Under the pieces are notes generated by a model. It ran no database searches and had not been told where the DNA came from. It saw only the letters and a program-made list of their open reading frames with translations. The translations under genes and the position numbers were made by a program. From Peptococcaceae bacterium (GTDB lineage Bacteria > Bacillota > Peptococcia > Peptococcales > Peptococcaceae), in the NCBI GenBank assembly GCA_900756555.1, contig CAAEKP010000102.1, positions 1 to 28,421 on the forward strand: 28,421 nucleotides of DNA, in the 5' to 3' direction. The stretch's first letter is position 1, and each line of letters opens with the position of its first letter. Shown here in pieces: positions 15,183 to 23,880 of this stretch.

Positions 15183-17237
15183 TTATTCTATAATCTGATA
15201 AATTGGAGCCCCTTCACACTGTGCTGGTTTTCTCAAATCCATCAGTTCTGCAATTGTTGGAGCCACATCGACCTGACGAATCATACGATCAGTGTAGAAG
15301 CCTTTTTTGATCCCTGGGCCTGCACCAATAAAGATTGGACCTGCAGAGGTATCACATTCACCCAGCGAGGTTGCCATGCTGTCATCATGGTCATGTTCAT
15401 AACCTTCTGCCATACAGTAGATAATGTCACCACTGTCTGGACCACCTAACCCTAATGCAATCGCATCTCTGTTACGCAGTGCCCATGCAATAATACGTTT
15501 GCCGCTTTCTTTATCCTTAATGTTATACAGATCGGTAATAATCTGTTCTTCTAATTCGTACTGATCTGCTGGATCTACAATACCATCAATTACGGTAACA
15601 TTACCGTCTGCATCTTTTACTTCATGCTGATTTCTGCCTTTCAGGTTCAGATAAATATGCATTTCACGGTTTGCTACTGCTCTTGTTTTGGTCCAGTCCA
15701 TTCTCTTTCTCTTCTTACCGGTTTCTGGATTTACTTCACGAACAGAATAGCCCAGTTCTTCCATAATGGTTACATTGCAACCTGTATCGCCTAAGCCACG
15801 CAGACCATATTTTGGACATACCTGTGCATGGTCGGATACTACCATCAAGGTCCATCCTTCATCCAGGAAGTGTACAAATTTACCCAGATAATCATCGGTC
15901 TGTTTGTAAATTGCCTGCATAATAAATTCATACTGTTCTGCTGTAGTGTTTTCTGTACCTTTTTTCAGGTTCCGAATGAACATATGTTTCTGCAGGTCTG
16001 GCGCATGGAAGTGTGAGAATACTACTTCATAGCCATCGTTTTCCATCAGATAGTTCAGAGAATCTGCCTGGAAATCTGCTACGTGCTGCCAGCACTGATG
16101 CATGCAGTCATAAATCAGTTCAAAATCACCAAAACCTAAAGTAGAGCATGGGGATGGATATCCAACATTATCTACGATTTCTTTGTACAGGCTCTTTGGA
16201 GACCACATCATATCTGCTGCAATGTTCATGGATGCAGATACCCACATTCTTACTTTGGAACCGTCTTCTGCGATTTCCAGTACACGCATGTCACGGGTTG
16301 CTTTAATCATGTCATCGCCTTTGATACAGTCATCTACGATGTCACGTACATATTCCCGTTCCTGAATGGTTACCATTGGTTCAGCTGCTTTTTTGTTTTT
16401 GTAAATTGCGATATGGTCATATTTGCCTTCTGCATTTTTCAAAATTAATGCTGGACGACGAATCAGACCACCACTTAACAGTACTACAAATTCTTTTGCG
16501 CCTTCTGGCACTTCAGCAGCCCATTTTTCAGCTGGCTTAATGGAAGAGAATGCGATGTCAGCTGGGATTTTATCGGAACCGCCCTGACCATCCTGTTCCA
16601 GGTTTACAATGTACAGACGGAAACCATCATCCATTTTACGCTGCATCAGGCTTGCCATGCCGCCGCCTTTTTTCTTTGGTTTGTCATCACCTAAACCAGT
16701 AACAACGCAAGGAACTTTTGCATCGGTCATAGCACCGGAACGATATTCAATTACATCATTCTTTTCGCTGGCCATTACGATAAATTCGCCATCTACCTGT
16801 GCGGAACTCATGTTAACGCCACCTGGAGAGGTACCATCTACAACGTGCAGGTTTGGACTTTCAGAAGATGGTGGCCATGCGGAACCTGGCCAGTGCCATA
16901 CCAATGTTTTTTTGCCTGCTTCTGCGGTTACATTCCACATCTGTTCTGCATGACATTTGGTAGAGTCAAAGTTCAGGTTTACCATATCAATATCCCCGCC
17001 CTGACGATAGAATGCGGTGATACCGTGGGTGGATGGATATGCGCCTGTTGCCAGAGTTGTCCACTGTGGTGGAGTTACAGTTGGCAGTGCGCCCAACAGA
17101 ACTAAGTCTTCACGCGCTGCGCCTGCTTCTAAAATCTTTTTGGTGTTTGGCATGATGCCCATGTCAATGTACTTTCTTGTCAGACGAGGGTCCATTGCGT
17201 CTACACCTAATACTGCTACTTTCGATGCTTTTGCCAT
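15183..17237 (-). CDS. Type I phosphodiesterase/nucleotide pyrophosphatase-like enzyme, P2 (divergent paralogue)
   Basis: A 684-residue cytosolic enzyme of the same family as P1. The start MAKASKVAVLG at 17237 has AAGGAGG nine bases upstream. The metal ligand Asp13 (GVDAMDP), nucleophile Thr55 (PTVTPPQWTTLATG), HAPDLQKH (equivalent of GPDxxGH), VVSDH and the DHDD histidine keep the full two-metal set. It is the most divergent of the four: no MLRSKGL start, Gln in place of Met after TPP, APDLQKH instead of GPDxxGH, and an inserted KPKKKGGGMASLMQRKMDD segment. Different substrate specificity is likely. It has its own promoter/operator, plus a unique perfect palindrome in the promoter spacer, and its own terminator. 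It sits directly after the intact SLC13-like permease. Confidence 0.87.
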   Translation of the reverse strand: MAKASKVAVLGVDAMDPRLTRKYIDMGIMPNTKKILEAGAAREDLVLLGALPTVTPPQWTTLATGAYPSTHGITAFYRQGGDIDMVNLNFDSTKCHAEQMWNVTAEAGKKTLVWHWPGSAWPPSSESPNLHVVDGTSPGGVNMSSAQVDGEFIVMASEKNDVIEYRSGAMTDAKVPCVVTGLGDDKPKKKGGGMASLMQRKMDDGFRLYIVNLEQDGQGGSDKIPADIAFSSIKPAEKWAAEVPEGAKEFVVLLSGGLIRRPALILKNAEGKYDHIAIYKNKKAAEPMVTIQEREYVRDIVDDCIKGDDMIKATRDMRVLEIAEDGSKVRMWVSASMNIAADMMWSPKSLYKEIVDNVGYPSPCSTLGFGDFELIYDCMHQCWQHVADFQADSLNYLMENDGYEVVFSHFHAPDLQKHMFIRNLKKGTENTTAEQYEFIMQAIYKQTDDYLGKFVHFLDEGWTLMVVSDHAQVCPKYGLRGLGDTGCNVTIMEELGYSVREVNPETGKKRKRMDWTKTRAVANREMHIYLNLKGRNQHEVKDADGNVTVIDGIVDPADQYELEEQIITDLYNIKDKESGKRIIAWALRNRDAIALGLGGPDSGDIIYCMAEGYEHDHDDSMATSLGECDTSAGPIFIGAGPGIKKGFYTDRMIRQVDVAPTIAELMDLRKPAQCEGAPIYQIIE

Positions 17238-17340
17238 AAGTAATTTCCTCCTTAATAAATTAAATACCTAATTAGAATATATCAGTTACTATACCAGTCC
17301 ACACAACCTAGTGCATAGACTGTTCTTTCTCTATGGTCTT

Positions 17341-17417
17341 ATTATATGCCATAAGTTACACTTATGGCAATCAGTTTTATTTTGTCAGTCATTTTGACGG
17401 ACACAAAATATTTTTGT
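17341..17417 (-). promoter_or_regulatory. P2 promoter with bipartite LysR-type operator and spacer palindrome
   Basis: Plus-strand reading: TTTTATTTTGT at 17375-17385 and ACAAAATATTTTTGT at 17403-17417, offset 28. On the minus strand, TTGCCA (17365-17370) and TATAAT (17341-17346) are 18 bases apart. The spacer carries TGCCATAAG-N5-CTTATGGCA (17347-17369), a perfect 9-bp dyad. Confidence 0.8.
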
Positions 17418-17470
17418 CGCACCGAATCTGTATGGTCATTTCAAGCATACAAATGGTACATGTATCACAA

Positions 17471-17498
17471 AAAACGCCTTTGTAACCAAAGGCGTTTT
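17471..17498 (-). terminator. Terminator of the intact SLC13-like permease gene
   Basis: A perfect 12-bp stem, AAAACGCCTTTG/CAAAGGCGTTTT, with a 4-base loop. It is followed on the minus strand by TTTTTTGTG and lies 20 bases past the stop. Confidence 0.9.
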
Positions 17499-17518
17499 CG
17501 TAATTGCAAAATTATTCG

Positions 17519-18967
17519 TTATACCATGAATTTTAAGGACAGTGGAATTAATACCAAAGCCATCACTAAAATCAAGAAGATCAGCATGATAATACCTGCG
17601 GTATAGGCAGATTTTGTTGTGGTAAATTCATGTGCATGAATCATTGCACCATTTACAGAACCTGCTGGTGTCAACAGACCAATTACACCAAATACAGTGA
17701 TAATCAGTAATGCTGCCTGCAAGTTAAACTGTGCCTGCGCAGCCATTGTCATAGCAATGGTCATCATAGTAATGGTAACAGCAACATTGTTTGCTACATT
17801 TGTCAAAATAAACGTGATAATCCCCAATATTAACAGGAACGCGTAGTCTGGCAAGCCAAACAATGGAGCCATCATCTGACCCACCATTGGTGTAATGCCA
17901 GAAGTTTCAGCAGTAATCTGACCAGCAACTACCATTGCAGATGCTACTACCAAAATTAAGTCCCAATAGAAGTAGCCAGGCGCTGTTTTCTTATTCAGCA
18001 CAGGTTCGCCATCTACTTTCCAAATCATAGCCAGGGCAATCAGGAAAACAACCCAACCATATACGCCGATTTTACCGAAGTATACACGAATACCAGTCTG
18101 ACCAGCCGCAAAGCTCAAGAAAATACAACCAAGAATATTTGCCACTAAGATTGCTAAAACAGCTTTTTGCCGTTTATCCAAAGGCAAACTTTCTTTCTGG
18201 AATTTAGTAATATCAATATCTTTCAATTTATCTACTTTACAGCCAGGGGTAATCATCATAACCAAAATCCAGCCAACACAAACTACTGCCAGAGTAACGA
18301 CTTCAGTAATGATCCAACCACCCATGTTAATCTGAATACCTGCTTTCATAGCCATACCAACAGTCATCAGGCACCAGCCTCTAAATGGCAACAAGGAGAA
18401 TGCCACAGAGCACACTACCATAAAGCCCATTAATACCATTGCTGGATATAAATCGCCTTTTTTGTAACCAGCCTGTTCAAAAATGGATTGATATACAACA
18501 AACATAATCAGAGCAACCAATGTCTGGTTTACTAAAATAGTCAATAACGCTGGTACCAAAATAATGAAAGAGGTCAGTACCCAAGGTTTCCCCTCTACGA
18601 ACTTAGCACCCAACAATTTGTTGGAAAACCACTGTGTCAGTTTACTGTCCTGCAGCATCCCTAAGAAGAACATCCCCAGCAGCATCAGCATAACCGATTC
18701 ATTACCAAATGCAGATGCGATTGCTTTCCCCGCATTACCAAAATCGGTCATACCAATCGCAACTAAACCTAACAAAGATGTCCAAATTAAGTTATCCGCA
18801 TCCACGGACCAACCATAAATCAGTCCCAGGAATACCCCGATTACTGCCATACCATAAGGCGTAATAGTGCCAAATGGAGGAATAAATCTGAAACAAAACA
18901 TCAACGCCATTACCACAAGAAAATGTACATATTTTAAATCTTTCTTTTCTTTCGTTTGTGCTGACAT
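17519..18967 (-). CDS. SLC13/DASS-like anion permease
   Basis: A 482-residue integral membrane protein with about 11-12 hydrophobic segments and two pseudo-symmetric halves. Polar-interrupted motifs ILVNQTLVALI in the first half and TNVANNVAVTI plus LTPAGSVNG in the second correspond to the re-entrant hairpin regions of the SLC13/ion-transporter superfamily. The family imports di- and tricarboxylates, sulfate and related anions, usually with sodium. The start MSAQTKEKKDLK at 18967 has a perfect GGAGGTG six bases upstream; an in-frame ATG at 18994 does not. It lies 172 bases after P3 and before P2, and is the intact counterpart of the frameshifted permease at 11082-12492. The substrate is unknown; the hydrolases suggest an organic anion that is cleaved inside the cell. 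Confidence 0.85.
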   Translation of the reverse strand: MSAQTKEKKDLKYVHFLVVMALMFCFRFIPPFGTITPYGMAVIGVFLGLIYGWSVDADNLIWTSLLGLVAIGMTDFGNAGKAIASAFGNESVMLMLLGMFFLGMLQDSKLTQWFSNKLLGAKFVEGKPWVLTSFIILVPALLTILVNQTLVALIMFVVYQSIFEQAGYKKGDLYPAMVLMGFMVVCSVAFSLLPFRGWCLMTVGMAMKAGIQINMGGWIITEVVTLAVVCVGWILVMMITPGCKVDKLKDIDITKFQKESLPLDKRQKAVLAILVANILGCIFLSFAAGQTGIRVYFGKIGVYGWVVFLIALAMIWKVDGEPVLNKKTAPGYFYWDLILVVASAMVVAGQITAETSGITPMVGQMMAPLFGLPDYAFLLILGIITFILTNVANNVAVTITMMTIAMTMAAQAQFNLQAALLIITVFGVIGLLTPAGSVNGAMIHAHEFTTTKSAYTAGIIMLIFLILVMALVLIPLSLKFMV

Positions 18968-19045
18968 ATGTGCCACCTCCAAAAATAAATACAATATAGA
19001 TTTTAGAATAAAGTAATGAAAATAATTATTTAAAAGTTCTTATCA

Positions 19046-19104
19046 GTGAGGCCGTTGCAGAAATATTTTTATGAATAGTAATCAAAATAAAACAACAGCC
19101 TCAC
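19046..19104. repeat. Long-loop inverted repeat between P3 and the permease gene
   Basis: GTGAGGC-x-GTTG (19046-19057) pairs with CAAC-x-GCCTCAC (19093-19104), 12 bp with one mismatch, around a 35-base loop. No U-run follows on the minus strand, so it is not a standard terminator. P3 and the permease may be cotranscribed through it. Confidence 0.6.
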
Positions 19105-19139
19105 ATTTTATAAATTTCTGTACAAATTTTCTGGTTTAA

Positions 19140-21254
19140 TTACAGTTTTTCACTCAGAATCTGATAAGCTGGTGCACCTTCACATTCGGCAGGTACATCC
19201 ACACCCAGCAGAACTGCAGCGGTTGGCGCCACATCCACTTCACGAATGTAACGAGTGGTCCGATAGTTTGCTTTAATGCCAGGACCTGCTGCCAGGAAAA
19301 TTGGCGATAATGTAGTATTATTATGGCCGCAGGCAGTAGATAAACCGTTACCATGGTCATAGCAATAATCATCATGAACAAAGAATACGATATCTGACCC
19401 CATTGGTCCGCCTAAACCCAATAATACTGCATCTTTGTTATGCAATGCCATGGATACAATGCGGTGTCCCGTAGTTGCATCTTTGTAATTGTACAAATCT
19501 GTAATAATCTGTTCTTCTAATTCATATTTATCTGCAGGGTCTACAATGCCGTGTGGTTCTCTGCCCTTCAGGTTAATATAAATGCTGTTGGACCGTGTCT
19601 GTACTGCACGAGTTTTACTCCAGTCCACTTCCGGCATGTCCTTACCGTTTTCATCTTTTTTCATAACGGTATAGCCCATGCTTCTCAATGGATCCACGCA
19701 GATGCCGCAACTTTCACCAATTACATGAGCCTCTGCTTCTGGACAGACCTGTGCATGGTCCGAGAATACCATAATTGTCCAGCCTTCATCAATCAGATGC
19801 ATAAAGCTGCCAATGTAATCATCAGTCAGACTATAAGTAGCTGCCGCATATTCTAAGGCCTGGTCTTCACTAATTTTGGAGGTTGGGCGTTCTTTTAAGT
19901 ATTTCATGTAGTTATGCCCTTCCAGGTCTGGCCCATGATAATGGGAGAAAATAACTTCCACTCCATGTTCCTGAATCATGTAATGCATACATTTGGACTG
20001 CCATTCTGCTGATTTTTTCCACTGTTCGTGATTACATTTCAAAATCATTTCCGGGTCGTTCCCTGTCATCTGACTAGTAGGCACAACCTGACCAAATTTA
20101 TCTGTAATTTCTTTAAATAAAGAACGCGGCGTCCACACAGAATCATCTTCGCAGCTCATACCACGAGAAGCCCAAATCCGCACATAGCTGCCATCTTCTG
20201 CAATTTCCAGCATACGGAAGGTGCGATGTACTTTTTCTGGCGTACCATCCGCTTTTGGCAGATAATCAAACACATAAGGTGTGTATACGTCGTTCTCCAG
20301 CACATAAATAGCTTCATCTTTATTCTTGTCCGCATACATTGCAACTTTATCATATTTGCCTTCTGCATTTTTCAAAATCAGGCAGTAACGTACTACTTTG
20401 CCCATACCAGTCAGCATGATAAATTCTTTACTATCCGCTGGCACTTCAAAGCCCCAACCTTGTGGTGGGAAAATTGGAGAAATGGAACAAGCGGATGGGA
20501 AATCTGCCAAATCCCACATTAATCCTTTGCCGCTAAATTCTTTTTCTGGCTCTTCAAACTGAATCGCATTGGTCACAAAACTGCCCGGCACAGTATAACC
20601 TTCTACGCCCAGGTTTTCTACATATTCGTCATAATATTTTTTCAACAGTGCTTGTGCTTCCGGCGTTCTGGACGATTGCTGTGGAATCCCCAAATATCCC
20701 AGTTTTTCGTCGCCTTCCAAATGAGAATCACGAATCGCCATAGGCATATAAGATGGCTTCTGCGCTTTGGTGCTGGCAATGAATACAGTATCAAAATCTC
20801 TTGCAGAAGAGAATGCACACACAGCGCCCGGGCTGGAACCATCAACCGTAATCAAGTTTTCGCTATCACTGGTTGGTGGCCATGCGCCGCCTGGCCAGTG
20901 CCATACCAATGTCTTTTTACCAGCCTCTGCTGTAATATTCCACAATGGCTGCACTTTCAAAAAATTGGAATAAAAAGCGGCATACGTGATTTCTAAATCA
21001 TCCCCAGATAAGTTGTAATCCATAATGCCATGTGTCATTGGATAACAGCCTGTCCCCAATGTAGCCCACATTGGAGGCGTAATAGTTGGCACTGCACCCA
21101 ATAACATCAGGTCATCACGGCAAGCACCCAATTCCATTAACTTTTTGGTATTTGGCATTTTCCCTTCTTCTACCATACGTTTGGTGAAGCTTGGATCCAT
21201 ACCATCAATCCCTAAAATCAAAAGCTTGTCGGTTAACCCTTTTGAACGTAACAT
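19140..21254 (-). CDS. Type I phosphodiesterase/nucleotide pyrophosphatase-like enzyme, P3
   Basis: A 704-residue cytosolic enzyme close to P1 and P4. The start MLRSKGLTDKLLILGIDGMD at 21254 matches the paralogues; the ribosome binding site is a weak GTGGGG, and a longer frame upstream to 21305 is not supported. The metal/nucleophile set is complete: Asp17, Thr59 in PTITPPMWATLGTG, HGPDLEGH, FSDH and YDHG. The middle shows MSCEDDSVWTPRSLFKE, nearly the same as MSCEDDSVWFPKSLFKE in P4, so P3 and P4 are probably the most recent duplicates. It has its own bipartite operator. The SLC13-like permease gene lies 172 bases downstream on the same strand without a clear terminator between, so they probably form an operon. 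Confidence 0.88.
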   Translation of the reverse strand: MLRSKGLTDKLLILGIDGMDPSFTKRMVEEGKMPNTKKLMELGACRDDLMLLGAVPTITPPMWATLGTGCYPMTHGIMDYNLSGDDLEITYAAFYSNFLKVQPLWNITAEAGKKTLVWHWPGGAWPPTSDSENLITVDGSSPGAVCAFSSARDFDTVFIASTKAQKPSYMPMAIRDSHLEGDEKLGYLGIPQQSSRTPEAQALLKKYYDEYVENLGVEGYTVPGSFVTNAIQFEEPEKEFSGKGLMWDLADFPSACSISPIFPPQGWGFEVPADSKEFIMLTGMGKVVRYCLILKNAEGKYDKVAMYADKNKDEAIYVLENDVYTPYVFDYLPKADGTPEKVHRTFRMLEIAEDGSYVRIWASRGMSCEDDSVWTPRSLFKEITDKFGQVVPTSQMTGNDPEMILKCNHEQWKKSAEWQSKCMHYMIQEHGVEVIFSHYHGPDLEGHNYMKYLKERPTSKISEDQALEYAAATYSLTDDYIGSFMHLIDEGWTIMVFSDHAQVCPEAEAHVIGESCGICVDPLRSMGYTVMKKDENGKDMPEVDWSKTRAVQTRSNSIYINLKGREPHGIVDPADKYELEEQIITDLYNYKDATTGHRIVSMALHNKDAVLLGLGGPMGSDIVFFVHDDYCYDHGNGLSTACGHNNTTLSPIFLAAGPGIKANYRTTRYIREVDVAPTAAVLLGVDVPAECEGAPAYQILSEKL

Positions 21255-21327
21255 AAAATAACCCCACTTTCTTAAAAAAATTATAAGTAGTCTGTGCCTT
21301 AACACAGCGGTTTAACGATAAGTCTAT

Positions 21328-21401
21328 CTTATACTATAATTTCCTCGTTGGCAATTAGTTTTATTTTGTTATGTTTTTCTCTGGCTACAATATATTTTTG
21401 T
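21328..21401 (-). promoter_or_regulatory. P3 promoter with bipartite LysR-type operator
   Basis: Plus-strand reading: TTTTATTTTGT at 21359-21369 and ACAATATATTTTTGT at 21387-21401, offset 28. On the minus strand TTGCCA (21349-21354) abuts the proximal element. The -10 is less clear: TATAAG at 21328-21333 (spacer 15) or TAAGAT shifted by three bases. The spacer dyad of the other three promoters is degraded here. Confidence 0.72.
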
Positions 21402-21466
21402 TTGTCATTTCTTTTTGCTACAACAAAAGCATACCGCCGCACAGTTTTATTCACACCATGCAACGA

Positions 21467-21496
21467 TATGCTTTGTTATGCTTTGTTATGCTTTGT
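21467..21496. repeat. Three perfect tandem copies of TATGCTTTGT
   Basis: A 10-bp unit is repeated three times 18 bases beyond the P4 stop. A complementary copy with one extra A, ACAAAAGCATA, lies at about 21423-21433. Any of the three copies can pair with it, giving alternative hairpins that may act as a P4 transcription end. Confidence 0.85.
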
Positions 21497-21513
21497 TAAA
21501 ATTCAAATATTTT

Positions 21514-23610
21514 TTACATTTTTTCTGTAAAGATCTGATAAGCCGGAGCACCTTCACATTGTTCTGGCATATCAACACCCAATAATACCGCTGCCGTTGG
21601 CGCTAAGTCTACCTCACGTACATAACGGTCTGTCCGATAGTTTTGTTTAATGCCAGGTCCTGCCGCCAGGAAGATTGGAGACAAGGAGGTATCATTATGC
21701 CCATAGGCAGTGGATAAACCTGGGCCATGGTCTTCTACATAACTTTCATGCAGAACAAATACGATATCCGACCCCATTGGGCCTCCCAGACCTAATAAAA
21801 CAGCATCCTTATTGTGTAAAGCCAATGCTATAATACGTTTTCCTGTTTTTTCATGTTTATAGCCATACAAATCGGTAATAATCTGTTCTTCCAATTCATA
21901 TTTATCTTCCGGTTCCACAATACCATGTGGGTCTCTGCCTTTCAGATTAATATAAATGCTATTGGAACGCGTCATAATTGCTTTGGTTTTCGTCCAGTCA
22001 ACTTCCGGCAGTTCATTACCATCTTCATCTTTTTTCAGCACAGTATAACCCATGGAGCGCAGTGGTTCAATACAAACCCCTGTGTTGTCCCCCACAGCTA
22101 CCCCTTCTTCTTCTGCACAAACCAATGCATGGTCGGAGAATACCATAATCGTCCAGCCTTCATCAATCAAATGCATAAAACTGCCAATATAATCATCAGT
22201 TACTTTGTAAGTTGCTTCCGCAAACTTCACAACTTCGCTTTCATCATAACGGGAGGTATCACGGTTTTTCAGATATTTCATGTAGTTATGGCTTTGCAGG
22301 TCAATATTGTGCATGTGCGAGAAAATTACCTCTACACCTTGTGTTTCAATCAGATAATGCATCACTTTGGACTGCCATTCCGCTGCTTTTGTCCACTGTA
22401 CATTATTACATTTTAAAATCAGATCAGCATCATTGCCGCTCATCTGACTGGTTGGCTGTGGTGGCCCAAATTTATCGGTGACTTCTTTGAACAAAGATTT
22501 CGGGAACCATACAGAATCATCTTCACAGCTCATACCGCGGGATGCCCAAATGCGCACATAACTGCCATCTTCTGCAATTTTCAGAATACGCATATTGCGA
22601 TAAACTTTTTCTTCACCCTTCGCAGACGGTACCACATCATACACACCGGTAAACACATCATTTTCTAATACTGCAATTGGTTCTTTTGTAGTTTTGTCTT
22701 TATAAATCGCAACTCTGTCATAAACACCCTGCTCATTTTTCAGAATCAGCGCATTCCGGATTACTTTCCCATAGAATGTGATAATCACAAATTCTTTTGC
22801 ATCGGCTGGAATTTCAAATTCCCAACCATTCGCAGGGAACACAGGAGAAATACTGCAACCTGTTGGGAAATCTGCTAAATGCCACATCAGGCCTTTTGGT
22901 TCATCATAAATCAAATTATCTACTACAAAACTTCCATCTGGTGTATAGCCATCCACACCGATAAATTCTTTATACCATGCCTGGTATTTTTTCATTCTTT
23001 CTTTTGCTTCTGGCGAAGTCCCCTTACCAGAAGTCGGAGGTAATGCAAACTTCAGTTTTTCATCGCCTTCTACATCTGTTGTTTTAATTGACAATGGCAT
23101 ATACGATGGCTGTTCTGCTTTTGTGCTGGCTACATACAGCATATCCAAGTCACGCACAGAAGACCAAGCACAAACAGCGCCAGGGCTGGAGCCATCAATG
23201 GTAATCAAATTTTCACTGTCAATAGTTGGAGGGAAGCTGCCGCCCGGCCAATGCATAACCAGTGTTTTTTTGCCAGCTTCTGCTGTTACATTAAACAAAG
23301 GTTCCGCTTTTAAGAAGCGGGAGGAGAATGCCCCCAATGTAATATCTTTGTCCTCTTCTGCAGACACGTTATAGTCCATGATGCCATGGGTCATTGGATA
23401 CGTACCAGTTGCCAGAGTAGCCCACATTGGTGGTGTAATCGTTGGATTGGCACCCAGCATCATCAAGTCTTCACGACAGGAACCCATGTCCATTAACTTT
23501 TTGACATTCGGCATTTTCCCTTCGTTCACCAAACGTCTGGTGAAACGGGGATCCATCCCATCTACACCTAATAATAACAGCTTATCGGTCAAGCCATTTG
23601 CTCGTAACAT
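21514..23610 (-). CDS. Type I phosphodiesterase/nucleotide pyrophosphatase-like enzyme, P4
   Basis: A 698-residue cytosolic enzyme of the same family. The start MLRANGLTDKLLLLG at 23610 is preferred because AGAGAGG lies eight bases upstream and the paralogues begin the same way; an ATG two codons earlier (23616) is too close to it. Catalytic residues are intact: Asp17, Thr59 (PTITPPMWATLATG), HNIDLQSH (here NID replaces GPD but Asp and His remain), FSDH and EDHG. The gene is divergent from LysR-2, and the 270-base region between them holds the shared operator, the classic arrangement for a LysR regulator and its target. It is the first hydrolase of the locus. Confidence 0.88.
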   Translation of the reverse strand: MLRANGLTDKLLLLGVDGMDPRFTRRLVNEGKMPNVKKLMDMGSCREDLMMLGANPTITPPMWATLATGTYPMTHGIMDYNVSAEEDKDITLGAFSSRFLKAEPLFNVTAEAGKKTLVMHWPGGSFPPTIDSENLITIDGSSPGAVCAWSSVRDLDMLYVASTKAEQPSYMPLSIKTTDVEGDEKLKFALPPTSGKGTSPEAKERMKKYQAWYKEFIGVDGYTPDGSFVVDNLIYDEPKGLMWHLADFPTGCSISPVFPANGWEFEIPADAKEFVIITFYGKVIRNALILKNEQGVYDRVAIYKDKTTKEPIAVLENDVFTGVYDVVPSAKGEEKVYRNMRILKIAEDGSYVRIWASRGMSCEDDSVWFPKSLFKEVTDKFGPPQPTSQMSGNDADLILKCNNVQWTKAAEWQSKVMHYLIETQGVEVIFSHMHNIDLQSHNYMKYLKNRDTSRYDESEVVKFAEATYKVTDDYIGSFMHLIDEGWTIMVFSDHALVCAEEEGVAVGDNTGVCIEPLRSMGYTVLKKDEDGNELPEVDWTKTKAIMTRSNSIYINLKGRDPHGIVEPEDKYELEEQIITDLYGYKHEKTGKRIIALALHNKDAVLLGLGGPMGSDIVFVLHESYVEDHGPGLSTAYGHNDTSLSPIFLAAGPGIKQNYRTDRYVREVDLAPTAAVLLGVDMPEQCEGAPAYQIFTEKM

Positions 23611-23666
23611 AAACATAACCTCTCTTTCTTTTTTAAAAACAGATTCGTAAACTTTACTCTTCTTTC

Positions 23667-23741
23667 ATTATACTATAAATAGAATTTATCTCAATCAGTT
23701 TTATTTTGTTTTTTCTTTTATAGGATACAGTATTTTTTTGT
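23667..23741 (-). promoter_or_regulatory. P4 promoter with bipartite LysR-type operator, in the LysR-2/P4 divergent region
   Basis: Plus-strand reading: TTTTATTTTGT at 23699-23709 and ACAGTATTTTTTTGT at 23727-23741, offset 28. On the minus strand, TTGAGA (23689-23694), 16-base spacer, TATAAT (23667-23672). The spacer has ATAAA-N5-TTTAT. Confidence 0.8.
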
Positions 23742-23795
23742 TGTCTATTGCACAGTTGATTTGTTTGTGCTACCGCAAAATCTGCTCCTGTATTC

Positions 23796-23824
23796 TTTAC
23801 AATCAACATATTCAATACTATAAT
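23796..23824 (+). promoter_or_regulatory. Promoter of LysR-2
   Basis: TTTACA (23796-23801), 17-base spacer, TATAAT (23819-23824), 56 bases before the start codon. Its -35 lies 54 bases from the distal operator dyad, allowing autoregulation. Confidence 0.82.
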
Positions 23825-23880
23825 AAACTTAGATAAAAATTTTTTTTACATTTGTATTATTTCGTCAACAGGAGGACTCT

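Noticed and set aside
21467..21496. CRISPR-like repeat array
   Set aside because: The repeats are 10 bp and directly adjacent with no spacers, so it is a simple tandem repeat.
12770..23610. Phosphodiesterases as secreted alkaline phosphatases
   Set aside because: None of the four has a signal peptide or membrane anchor; each starts directly with the first metal-binding strand. They are therefore treated as cytosolic.
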